Source of the DNA: Myrica gale
Lineage: Eukaryota > Streptophyta > Magnoliopsida > Fagales > Myricaceae
Direction of reading: 5' to 3'
DNA length: 64,000 nt
Assembly (NCBI GenBank): GCA_963930655.1
Contig: OZ005610.1
Location: forward strand, 14,389,001 to 14,453,000
Below are positions 35,576-45,815 of the stretch, in pieces. The notes beneath the pieces were generated by a model, which saw nothing but the letters and a program-made list of their open reading frames with translations, was not told the origin of the DNA and did not search any database. Within the stretch, counting starts at the first letter, position 1. Every line of letters starts with the position of its first letter. The translations under genes were made by a program, and so were the position numbers.

Positions 35576-37416
35576 CTACAGATCCATTTTGCCTGCCAAG
35601 TACCATGAGTGCATGGCTAGGCTGCCAAAGGCCATGATATTAGCGAGGGATGATAACCCGTGGATCATCCCAAATTTCTTGTTCATGGCCGCAAGCTTTG
35701 GATTCACCTTTGCTACTTCCACGTTCTTTGACCACCCAGTTTCTTCACCAATGTTGGATTCTCTCTCCACCTTATGTCTTTGCTTCATCATCTATCACAA
35801 TGAACAAAATGTCATACACCGAACAAAAAACTCTGCTAACAAGGACCTTTTGTTGGAAGCCAAGAAACACATTATCCGAACATTTCTCTGAGAAAAATAA
35901 ATGAGAAAAAAAGCCACTGTAGCTTTTAGAGCTATGGAAATGTAGGGATAGGATAAAGCTATCAAATATGATTTTGAACCTAAACCAATCATTTGAATAA
36001 AGCTTTCCATCACCTAATGCAAAACCTATTGAAGCATCACCTAATGCAAAACCTATTGAAGCAGAAAGGCTGATTGTATGTTTGTGTATAGGTGTGAATA
36101 TTAAGATTTGCTTTTGAAACCCTTCACCAACAAACAAACATGCATATGCCGCGCACGATTGAGAAATTATAAGGTAATTGAAAAATACACAAATGTTTGT
36201 GACGGATTTATAGTCAGGATAAAACGTAACCATGACTCAAAACATCACAAATCCACATCACCTGAATAACCAAAAGAGCATGGAATAGACAACTTTACCT
36301 CAATGGTCATGGGAGTAAATACAAACAAATTGGCGAGATTGAATGCAAATGAAGACAACAAGAACCCAAGCTGGTACTTCTCAGCAGTAGATGATGACTT
36401 CCATGGATGCAAATACCCAAATGATCCCACTGATATGGCACAACATATTCCAACCAGACTGAAATATGCAGGAAACATCTTGCTTTGTAGATTTCCAAAC
36501 TGATGCCTTGGAAGATTCCTGAAGTGTCAAACCAGTTTCAACAAAAATAGTTAGGAAAATGGTACTACTACCAAACTTTAGTCAGGAACGACGAAGATAT
36601 TCTGTACTTTTATCATAAGCAAAGCTTAATTTGGTGCACAAGAGTGTACCATTCTGAAATAACTTTTTTTAAGACTTGTTTGTTCATACGGCATCAGTAC
36701 CACACGTTGTGTAAAAACTCCATATCTCAATAAAACATAACTAAACGCCTTGCTCTTTCTTGGAGATAATACTCCAGTAGTTGAAGAGAAAGCCTATGTT
36801 TCATCCTAAAACTTTATCACCTAGGATATGGATAGAAACCAAACTACGATAAAATGAGCACAGACAAATCATTAAGCTTTCTTAGGTTGACTTTGCATTT
36901 TCAAGAAACAAAAGTAACTGAGAACAATCCGAATTTCCCCCCTTTTCCTCTAAATTCTTTCTCTAGCACTTACTCAAAAACCAAACATAGCGTAAACGCT
37001 CCACTTAATTTTAGTCTAAAAACGTTTTATCTGGAAACCAATGAATAAATTCAAAAGAACTAAACGAATAAATCAAACTGATATCACTACGGAATCTCGA
37101 TGAGTTAGATGTTACATCTTTTCAAACAAGAACATATGACATAGGAAAGTTGAGAGCAACCAAACACAACCTAAGTGGCGTACTGGAGACCGAGGGATAG
37201 AGAGAAAGATATTTACTTGAACATGATGATGCCGCCGATAAAGGTAACCCAGAGAGCAGTCCCAAATGCCGTGGAGAAACAAAGAAGATGAGCCAGTTTG
37301 AGGTAGATAGAAAGAGAACTCTGACCGTCCGACTTCGATCCAAAAGTCTCCGGCGAGAATATCACTCCGATTGCTAAGAAAACCACGGCCGCTAAGAATC
37401 GCGTTAGCCAACCCAT
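35576..37416 (-). CDS. DUF4149 / TMEM205-like membrane protein
   Basis: Three exons on the minus strand: 37416-37217, 36518-36299, 35791-35576 (636 nt, 211 aa). The joins give IIMFKNLPRHQFGNLQ and FTPMTIEMMKQRHKVERE, the DUF4149 pattern. About five hydrophobic segments are seen: LTRFLAAVVFLAIGVIF; LLCFSTAFGTALWVTFIGG; SLVGICCAISVGSFGYL; LGFLLSSFAFNLANLFVF; and a C-terminal one (HGLSSLANIMAFGSLAMHSW). The short MGWLTRFL start lies in a longer open frame, but the upstream part looks like leader, not protein. Arabidopsis relatives are labelled LEA-like through a related fusion protein; the molecular role is unknown. In Arabidopsis this gene is, from memory, next to PLIP3. Confidence 0.88.
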
Positions 37417-38344
37417 GTCTCTCCCCCTCTGTATTCCTCTCTCTCTGCGAAGAAATTGTGAAGGTTGAAGAAAATAAGAAGAGGGTAGTTCTATATACTG
37501 GGCCACATACTCGTACAGAATGGTAGGTCCATCTGGTGGAGCTGGCAAATGGAGAAGTGACACGTCTGTAAGTTTTTCTGCTCCTAAGGTTTCTACCACA
37601 GCCAGCAGTTTAATACGACCGGCACCAACAGTGTGAACCGGTCCTTATTGGCAAAAAGATTACCGATTGGTTCGTTGTCTTTGTACGGAAACACCGACCG
37701 TCCGACCCCATTGTATTCTTTAAAAGGAGGGAGAAGAATTAAAATCATCATCTTTATTTGACGCACACCTAATAAGAATAATAAAAAAATTAAATAGTTT
37801 CTATTTTGATCAAATAAAGCTACGCAACCTGATCCGTTCTGTTATTATTCAATCTAATTTTAGAAAGGATGCTCGTGAAATAAATAGCGAGTATATCCTG
37901 AAACAGCATCTAGAAAAGAAGAAAAAAAAAGAGTTCGTTCCGTGTAGGGTTACCGAGGGCCCATAATAGTTTATTTTGTGTTTTGGCACTTCTTCAGGGT
38001 ATAATTAATATTTGTCGGATTAATAATTTTAATATATCATTAAGTAACGAAAATCCTACAATGTTTGGTAATGGTGTTTTGGCTTTGAGACATTTGGGAA
38101 TAGTTTTCAATTCTATTGAGTTGTGTATTTTATTAGTTGAGAACATTGTTTAGATGGATATCGTGATTATCTTTTTAATGATATTGTTTAGATGGAGTAC
38201 ATTTCTCATCTTCTTTAAAGTTAAAACTCTTTGGCTGAACCACTATTTAGCCGTGGAATTGCTCAAACATTAAGATTTTATCACACATTTTGTCTAGTTA
38301 AAGCATGGGTGAAGCCGAGGAATTAGGGCTCGTGACCCTCCAAA
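37417..38344. other. Upstream region of the DUF4149 gene
   Basis: 5' leader near 37417-37620 and then AT-rich DNA. No gene or clear repeat. Confidence 0.5.
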
Positions 38345-39212
38345 AAATTAAGATTTTTTTCAGGAAAAATTAAAAATAACTCACTAAGTAATAACGCCTT
38401 TTTAAAAAATCCTTCGGGTCTTAAACAATTTCAAAACGTTTACTAGGTTTGTCATTTTACAATTAAAATTCACAGGACCTAACGTCATTAGACCGATTTA
38501 ACGAAAAATTCATCTCGTCCACACACGATGTGATGCATGTCATTAAATAAATAAAAAATTAAAATTAATAAAAACGTTATTTTTTTATAAAAAAATTGCA
38601 AATAACTCATTAAGTTTTAGCGTCTTTTTTAAAAAACTCACTAGGTTTTAAAAACATTCCAAAACGCTCAATGGGTTTGTCATTTTAGTATCAAAACTCA
38701 CTGGACCTAACGTCGTTACACCGGTTTAACGGAAAATTCATCTCGTTCAATCACGATGTGACGCGTGTCATTAAATAAATAAAAACGTTATTTTTTTAAA
38801 AAAATTACAAATAACTCATTAAGTTTTAGCGTCTTTTTTTAAAAAAACTCACTGAGTTTTAAAAAAATTCTAAAACGCTTAATGAGTTTGTCATTTTAGT
38901 ATCAAAACTCACTGGACCCAACGTCGTTAGACCTGTTTAACGGAAAATTCATCTCGTCCAATCACATTTTGACACATGTCATTAAATAAAAAATAAAAAA
39001 TTAATAAAAAAATATATATATATATATAATTTTTTTTAAAAAAAAGGGGATCGAGGACCCCCGATCCGCACGGTGGAGGGGGGATTCCCCTCCACCTCTA
39101 GCCGCCGAGGGAGGATAACTAACATTGTGATTGGATGAAATTGATTTTCCGTTTAACAGGTGTAACGACGTTGGGTCCAGTGAATTTTGATACCAAAATG
39201 ACAAACTAAGGC
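38345..39212. mobile_element. Tandem-unit repeat element with an inverted end
   Basis: Three direct units of about 210-230 bp share AACTCACTxxG, CATTTTAGTATCAAAACTCA, CTAACGTCGTTA and ATTCATCTCGT (hits near 38511, 38739, 38950). The unit's end then returns inverted at about 39120-39212 (GTTTAACAGGTGTAACGACG). The design, arms of direct units around a small centre, resembles the MULE-type element at 33680. A target duplication was not found. Confidence 0.6.
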
Positions 39213-39371
39213 TGAAAACCGAAAATGCGGTCCGATTTTCCGGTTCTCTTATATTAAAGGATCGATCGGACCGGACCGGACCGCAGTATTCGGTTTATAA
39301 AATCCGGTCCACACCGAACCAGATTTAATTTTTAAAGACCACAAAATCGGTTCGGTTCTGATCACCCCTAA
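39213..39371. mobile_element. CGGTTCGG-rich MITE-like element
   Basis: Bounded by TAAGGCTGAAAACCG and CGGTTCTGATCACCCCTA, with CCGGACCGGACCG repeats between. Such CGGTT-rich short elements with (T)AGGGGTG-like ends are common in plant DNA. It abuts the truncated 3' end of the LINE. Confidence 0.4.
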
Positions 39372-39882
39372 TTCTTTCCTTAATATTAGCAAGCCCGGTC
39401 CTTCTATTAGAAAGCCCTATAGAAGACCCTGGCCGAGAGAGCCTACCCCCAAACTTATCTGCCTGACTTGTAAAGTCGTTGAAGTCCCCAATGCACATCC
39501 ATGGTTGATTAGAAGATTGGAGATTCTGTAAAGACTGCCATAAGATTTCCTTCTGTCTCCTAAGGGTAGGTCCATACACTAAAGAGCAATAAAAACTGTG
39601 AAATTCATTACCTGGGTGGATAAGGAGGTGAAATATATGCTGAGACTTCAAACACCAGATTTGGCAGTCAACAGAATTTCATACCCCCCACTACGACCAA
39701 TCGTAAGAATAGAAAAAAAAGCGAACATCCAACACGGCGCAAGATTATAGAAACTGAAAAATCATCGACTTTAGTTTCTACCAAAAATAAACCCCACAGA
39801 TTAAATTCTTTCACCAAATTGCCAAGGCCCTAGTTGTCGCCGGTCGAGCGAGACCGCGACAGTTCCAAGCAATAAGCCTCAT
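39372..39882 (-). pseudogene. LINE ORF2 fragment, endonuclease domain
   Basis: Starts MRLIAWNCRGLARPATT, the hallmark opening of plant L1 ORF2. Further on come FYCSLVYGPTLRRQKEILW and PWMCIGDFNDFTSQADKFGG, the endonuclease core with GDFN. At least one frame change or stop lies between these parts. The reverse transcriptase is absent. Confidence 0.8.
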
Positions 39883-40690
39883 GGGTCGGGAGCACGATAA
39901 GGCCCACCACCCTGGCCACATCCACGTAATCATTAACACACTAACGTTGGAGATCCTGATTTCTACAATGCCATTTTTTTAATAACCAGCCTTCTGTTCT
40001 GCAATTTCAGATCACTGTTAGAACCTGAATAAAAAAGAGAGGAGATAGGAACTTCAAGCAAGCACTCCGAGTCCAAAGTTTCATTTCGGGCTTCTTCACG
40101 GGGGACTTGGCTAAAGAAGAAAGATGACCTTCCCTACATCTTTTAAAAATCTCAGAATGAGTTTATTCAGATCGATTAGACCCAAACACAAATTTATTAT
40201 TGGCTCCAAACAGAGGATTTTTGCTATCTGCCACCAGACTACCCCTTTTGGCTTTAAAAAGTGAAAAATTTGAGCCCGACTTCTCTGCTGAGCCAGAGAG
40301 TGCAGAACCCCTCAAGACACTGGGACCTCCCTGAATCAACTTACCATTTCTCATACCAGTAGAATCAAACCAGGATTCATTGAGACTTTTCCCACTCGAA
40401 GTCCTACCATCCTCCTCCGAAACCCGCATATTGGTTCTCTCTGTGGACCCAAGTCTAGGGCCTGATCTGTCACCAGAAATCTCAGGAGAAGAACTAGAGT
40501 GCCTACTAGCAAACATCTCTCGAACTGAGTCGTACGCCTGAGGAGAAGGGGCCTCTCCGGGCATTTTTGGCGAGAGCTCGTACTGTAGATAATGTGGATC
40601 CTCATATCGACATGCACTGAAGTATGATCCAATCTACCGCATTTGAAGCAGAAATTCGATAACCGTTCATACTTAAGTTGAACCCACATT

Positions 40691-40808
40691 GCCAATGAGC
40701 TATGGCTCAAATGGCATTTCCTCCTCTATGGAGGGTCCTGAACTGGGGTTCAAAACCCCCCCACCCCCACCCCTCAGGCACAAGCTTGATTTACCTAGAA
40801 AAAAAAAA
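40691..40808 (+). mobile_element. tRNA-derived SINE in the LINE
   Basis: 118 bp with pol III-type boxes: TGGCTCAAATGGCAT (A-box-like) and GGTTCAAAACCCC (B-box). It ends in an A-run. A perfect 14-bp duplication GTTGAACCCACATT lies at 40677-40690 and 40809-40822. These are the marks of a tRNA-derived SINE. Confidence 0.85.
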
Positions 40809-41272
40809 GTTGAACCCACATTAGATCCAGTGGCGGATCCAGGATGGATTTTCATGGGGGTCGAACTTTACATGCAAAATAACAATAATTTTTTTTCCTC
40901 GTAATGCAAATAATTTTTTTAAAGTTACAATATCGAAAATTAAATATTAAAAGCATTAAAAATAATAAAATATTAAAAGCATTAAAAATAATAGAATACA
41001 CGTACCGTACTATATAGTACGACTGAGAGATAACAATTGCATCCTACGTTTTTGCATACTTATCCATTATCTAAACAAAATAAAACAAAGTGAAAACAAT
41101 CAATCAACAATTTCACAAATCAATTCAAAATATGAAAACAATTTCACAAACCAATTCAAATAAACAGTTTCACAAATCACATATATCTAAATTCCAAATC
41201 AATTCAAAGAGAGACGTACATATACTTGACGATATGTCACAAAAGAAAGTCAACAGGAGATATTACACATAC

Positions 41273-41386
41273 TTGACGATCTGTTTCATATTGTTCTGCC
41301 ACAGGGCATCTGCTGCGGTATTCATGACGCTCCCGACAAAGATCTTCATTAGCAGCTTCAAGCCAAACAATCCTTTCCTTGAGAAC
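41273..41386 (-). pseudogene. Captured kinesin-4 (FRA1/KIN-4-like) exon
   Basis: Exactly 38 codons lie between an acceptor (TTGTGCAG|GTTCTC) and a donor (CGTCAA|GTATGTG). The protein reads VLKERIVWLEAANEDLCRER then HEYRSRCPVAEQYETDRQ. This matches the coiled-coil stretch after the motor of plant KIN-4 kinesins (LKERIAWLEAxNEDLCRELHEYRSRC). Frame and splice signals are kept, but no neighbouring kinesin exons are visible, so it is a fragment carried by the hAT element. It could be exonised if transcribed. Confidence 0.62.
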
Positions 41387-41441
41387 CTGCACAATTAGTC
41401 TAATTAAGTAACTTATCTAAGAAACAACACATACATAATCT

Positions 41442-41640
41442 TTTTTTTTATGACGAGGAAATTCCCCAAAGCCGGACCCTTTTGGCCCAACCCTGAAGTA
41501 CAAACCCCGATCCCCTGGACCGACCCCACAACCCAAGGAGCAGGTAAGTCAAGGGCGATAATGGGGATGTTGGAGCTCGAACTTGGGACATGTTAGAACC
41601 CAAGCCGAAGCCTTACCACCACACCAAACCCTTGGGGGTA
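41442..41640 (-). mobile_element. tRNA-derived SINE in the hAT element
   Basis: 199 bp on the minus strand. It has an A-box-like TGGTGTGGTGGTAAGG, a B-box-like AGTTCGAGCTCC and a 3' A-run. A perfect 17-bp duplication CAACACATACATAATCT lies at 41425-41441 and 41641-41657. It interrupts the hAT element and so is the youngest layer here. Confidence 0.88.
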
Positions 41641-42308
41641 CAACACATACATAATCTCCAACAAAAAAATGAAGAAAGAATAGATAGGTGCACTCTAACG
41701 CAATAAACAAGTGATTAGAGATATGAGCTGAAATAAGGCCAGTGAGTTTTTTGCCTAACAACCTACATTATCTTGGCTCAGCATTGACCCCCCAGTTTCC
41801 AAGTTGGAGAATATTTTTCTAAGATTGCTTATGAGTGATGTTTTTCCAAGTTGTAGATGTTTTTCTTTCCTGGATTGTAGTAGTCTAGTGATTATTCTTT
41901 TCATACCCCTTCTCTTGAATACCACCAGTATCTTGGCTCTTTTGGTTTTAACTTTTAACTAGTCTGGAATCAAAAACGAAAAAGAGTAAAAAGTAAAACC
42001 GTCTTCAGTCTCCCACACATCACACATGAGCACAATATCCAGGAGTTCTAGATCTTATGGACATCTGGGAAGCACCTGGTGTCTTATTGATTAAATTGTC
42101 TCCCTCTATAAGCTGAAAGTTCTACCGAAACCTAATAAGAACCACTTTCTTGCCAAGATAAGGGAGAACAATCACATAGTAGACGACAATCCCGTGCAAA
42201 TAAATATGAACTGATACTAACAACAACAAGCAATAATTCAAGGCCTAGGGCTGTACCGGTACGCCTGTACCCAAAATAAACCAAGATTAAACTCGGATCG
42301 AGCTCGCT

Positions 42309-42551
42309 CTAACAATCTAAACGAGCCGACTTCGAGCTCCAATTCACTTTTGTAGGAGTGGTTTTCTGCTGTTCTTGCGAATTGGAAGTTGTGGATACCT
42401 TTTCCAATTTCTCAATTTCCGATTTGTCCCCCAACAGTTTCAGGTCCTTGCTGCCAATTTCATTGCTCTTGTGTGGAATGTTGTTCTCTCCTTTATTGCT
42501 CACAAAGAGATCCTTCCAAAATAGGTATGTTTTTAGTTTCCAGGAATGCAC
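42309..42551 (-). other. Unassigned open frame inside the hAT element
   Basis: 80 codons, Lys/Glu/Ser-rich (NEIGSKDLKLLGDKSEIEKL). It might be another captured host exon, since a donor-like AAAAG|GTATCC lies within it. I do not recognise the family. Confidence 0.3.
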
Positions 42552-44949
42552 AATACTTGTTCCTGTCTAAGTTAAACAAATATTGTTGATTCCAGGCATG
42601 CTATGTAGCACATCTAATTATTTCCTTAGGAAACTGCAATGCCCTAAGGAAGTCTGGGACTGCAATCTCAATTGACCAAAATGTAAGGATCACACAGTTG
42701 CTTCGATGACCTCAATATACAATATTGCCAGATTGAGCCTCAATGACCACACAGTTGCTTCGAATTTCGATTGACCAAAATAATTATAATTTCAAACCTA
42801 AGCCCAAAATTAAGTTCAATGCCCATAAGCTTAATGCGACTGCAATCTCAAAAAAAGAGAAAAAACGCAAAATAATAATAATCATATTTTACCATTGGGA
42901 GTCTGGGACTTGGGCGATCGGCTTTTGGCTGTTGGAAACACTCCAACGGGAAAAAGAAAGCGGGGCGGTGGTCGATCGGCGTCGACGGCGTGGACCTGCG
43001 GGCTGCGGTGCAGGGGCGGGGCCGGCGGGCACTGGACAGTGCCGCAGTGGGCAGTGGACTGTGGGTACTGGACAGGTTGCGGACCTGCGGTGGCAGCAGT
43101 TTCGTGCGGCGCAAGCGGGGGTGGGCGATCGGCGCAGTGGGCTGGGCACGGTGGTGACAGGTGCGGTGCGGCCGTGTGGCGGTGGGGGATCGCGGATTCG
43201 CGAGAGAGAGAGAGAAAGCAGGTAGAGAGAGAGAGGGGTCGAGAGAGAGGCATCGAGTTTTTGAATTTTTTTTTTAAGGCAGAGCCCTCTGCCGGTTAAA
43301 AAATATAGGCCCAGACCCTTAGGAAAATCTTTGAATGACCTGGGCCAATGGGGGTCGGGCTCCCCATTGGCCCAGGCGCTACAGGTTGGTCTGGGCCTAT
43401 GGGGATCGGGCCCATAGGCCCAGACCAACTTATATATTAAAAAAAAAACCTTGTAATTTTTTTTTCCTCCGTCCAATGGGTGGCGGCCGCCCAGGGCCGC
43501 CCCCCTACATCCGCCTCTGATTAGATCTGCAGTAAGTCTTGGAATATAAAAAGCCCGGAGATAAAGGAACATCAGCATCGAAAGAAACTTGAATCCTTTA
43601 AAAATGGTTTCCTCAAATCTACAGGATGAACAGCAAGAACCTTCCCGATTTTTCTACCAATAAGAATTGTATTAACACTATCAAAGTCTTCCGGAGGCAG
43701 TCCATGAATTTGGACCCAGAAAACAACCGAGTCCAAAGGAGTTTCTGTAATGCTAGTAGTACCGAGAGCCCAATCTTTAAGAATCATGACAGACCGTTTA
43801 AAATTCCATGGGCCCATTGTCTTGATTTTATCCTTCTCCTCTTTAGATCGAAAAGTGAAAAGGAAACAATTCGGAGCAGTGTCTTCAATTTTGAGATCCT
43901 TTACAAACCTCCATCCTATAATAGGATGGATAACCTGTCTGGGGGTAAATCCGTTGGGAAATTAATCTGCCAATCAACGAGGTTTCAGAAACTTGAGCCG
44001 CTTGAGTCTCGTTGAACTGGAGATGAGTCGACAGGTCCTCCCAGGAGATATCACGACTTCTCTCAGTAATCCTGTCAATCTCACTCTGGAGATTCGGGTC
44101 CATAGTTAAGACCAGAGGACCAAAGATTACAAAAGCCCAAGAAAGATAAAAGAAGACCGAGATTAATGAGAAACAGAAAGAAAGGGGATCCAGGCGGTGA
44201 ACAAGAGTAAATAGATGAAAAATATGGGAACGAAGAAAAGGATGGGCAAGGAGAACGAAAAAGAAAGTGAGAGAAACAGAAAGACGCGCACAAGAGAGCA
44301 AGAAGAAATTTTGATCAAGAAATCAAAATAGGATTGGCGAACAGAACAAAGATAATTCCGAATAGTACGAGATAGACGAAATTAAAAAAAAAGGAAAGAG
44401 AGGAAAAATGATGGTAAGCAGCAAGAGAAATGGCATAGGCGAAGGTAGAAGGAGAAAAGAAAAGAGTATTACGGCGGAGGGGCTGACGGCGGAGGATAGA
44501 GAACGGGTAAAGGTGATGGGCACCAGGAAAGACCTCAGCATCAGCATCAGCATCAGAAACGAGGAGAGAGAAAACTATCTCGGGAGAAAACTAACGGAGA
44601 GCGGATCAATACTTCCCCCTCCCTCCCTACCTACAAATAAGCTCCAAATCTTAAATCCGAGACAACGGAGAAAGAAGAAGAAGATACTTGGCATAAAAAA
44701 TACAACCTTTTACTCTGCCGTTTTACAATTTTGGAATTGTCTTGAATTATCAAAATTTACTTTGACCACCTAATTTCTTCCCCAATTTCCAATTCTCTCT
44801 CTACCTCTTTCCTTTTTTCTTCATCTTCTGAACCACCATAACCGCGGTTCGCACCGCAACAACTTGAGAGGCTATAAACTCTACCAAGTACCGAAGTAAA
44901 AATGTTGGGCTCAGGCTTCGGCCCAGGATGCTTGCCCGACTTGAATTAT

Positions 44950-45165
44950 AAAAGTAATGAACGTTTGTTTTCCAAACTTTTCACCCCTCAATATTTTTAA
45001 ATAATTATAAAATAATCTCTCTTTCTTCGTTAAATTATAAAATAATATTATACTATTCAATTAAATCTTATCTCTCCTCACTTTTCTATAAAATACTATA
45101 TTTTTTTACAAATCTCAATACCTAAAATTTTCAAAACCTCAATATTTCCACAAACAAACACCACA
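44950..45165. mobile_element. MITE of the GTTTG-end family
   Basis: Left GAACGTTTGTTTTCC and right CCACAAACAAACACC are inverted around AT-rich text. It resembles the neighbouring copy at 45244. Boundaries are approximate and no duplication is certain. Confidence 0.5.
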
Positions 45166-45243
45166 GCATTAGACCGGGTCCACACACGTGGCCTAAATCA
45201 ACGCTTTTAAGCGAGCGACGTGGCGCAACGCTGAACGAATATA

Positions 45244-45425
45244 GGGGGTGTTTGTTTCCCCAAAATTTTGGGGTTCGAAATTTCCAACAAAACAAACACA
45301 CTCTAAAATTTGTAACTTTTACACACACACACTCTATTTTTCACAAACCCTAATAAATCTCAATAAAGTAAAGATTCCCAAAATTTCGAGAATATTCCTC
45401 AAAATTTCCACAAACAAACACCCCC
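45244..45425. mobile_element. Tourist-like MITE near the BRCT gene promoter
   Basis: Ends GGGGGTGTTTGTTT and AAACAAACACCCCC are perfectly inverted, with ATA on both sides. The inside closely matches the units at 12537 and 12847 (TTTTCACAAACC, AATAAATCTCAA, AGTAAAGATTCCCAAAAT). It sits about 260 bp before the BRCT start codon, so it may lie in the promoter or leader. Confidence 0.7.
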
Positions 45426-45682
45426 ATAATTTGATCGTCCCGCCAGTGCACCGAAATCAAAAATCAACAAAACAATTCTTCCCTCCCACTGTTTCTCTCT
45501 TCCTCGACAAGTTTATAAAAGAGCACCGAATGACAAAAAGCCTCTTCTCCTCTTTTCCTCCTCTCCTTCCAGCCCCCCCTCTCTGAACTCTCATTGCGAC
45601 TCCATTTTAGTTTCCACTTCACTGGAATTAATATTATATATATTTCTTGGATTTTATTTCCTCACGGAAACTCGAGTCACCC

Positions 45683-45766
45683 ATGGAAACAAATTCTACT
45701 TCCAGTCCGTTTCTCGGCGTCCGCTTCGTTCTCTTTGGCTTCGATTACGTCAAAGAAAACAAGGTT

Positions 45767-45815
<49 letters not shown>

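Larger units (their letters stand above)
40828..43519. mobile_element. 2.7-kb non-autonomous hAT element with captured gene fragments
   Basis: Ends CAGTGGCGGATCC and its inverted partner ATCCGCCTCTG; a perfect 8-bp duplication ATTAGATC lies at 40820-40827 and 43520-43527. Both are diagnostic of hAT. No transposase is recognisable. It holds a kinesin-like exon (41273-41386), a SINE (41442-41640) and an unassigned frame (42309-42551). A GC-rich, GA-repeat zone (42950-43250) lies near the right end. It is inserted in the LINE and is kin to the remnant at 12021. Confidence 0.85.
40163..44116 (-). pseudogene. LINE ORF1 remnants (DUF4283 / zinc knuckle)
   Basis: From 44116: MDPNLQSEIDRITERSRDIS, then in another frame RSVMILKDWALGTTSITETP and FWVQIHGLPPEDF, the DUF4283 pattern. 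Beyond the insertions comes KYERLSNFCFKCGRLDHTSV, a CCHC-type knuckle in which the final Cys is missing, then a Ser-rich tail to 40163. ORF1 proteins bind the element's RNA. Frame changes and insertions make it non-functional. Confidence 0.72.
39372..44650 (-). mobile_element. L1-type LINE, 3'-truncated and interrupted
   Basis: Reads on the minus strand: a pyrimidine-rich leader (about 44650-44117), ORF1 with a zinc knuckle, and the start of ORF2 with an L1 endonuclease. It stops at about 39372 before any reverse transcriptase. Two clean insertions split it: a SINE (40691-40808) and a hAT element (40828-43519). Reading across both empty sites restores ORF1 text (LTADLMWVQLKYERLSNF), which shows where they went in. 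Loss of the 3' half is unusual, because LINEs normally lose the 5' end; later deletion is likely. Confidence 0.78.

Noticed and set aside
37417-37599. In-frame extension before MGWLTRFL in the DUF4149 gene
   Set aside because: The extension is not membrane-like or similar to the family start; the conserved protein begins at MGWLTRF, so it is treated as leader.
42743-43578. Several 120-230 codon frames in the hAT right end
   Set aside because: GC-rich and GA-repeat DNA inside a transposon, open in many frames at once; one frame also runs into the LINE.
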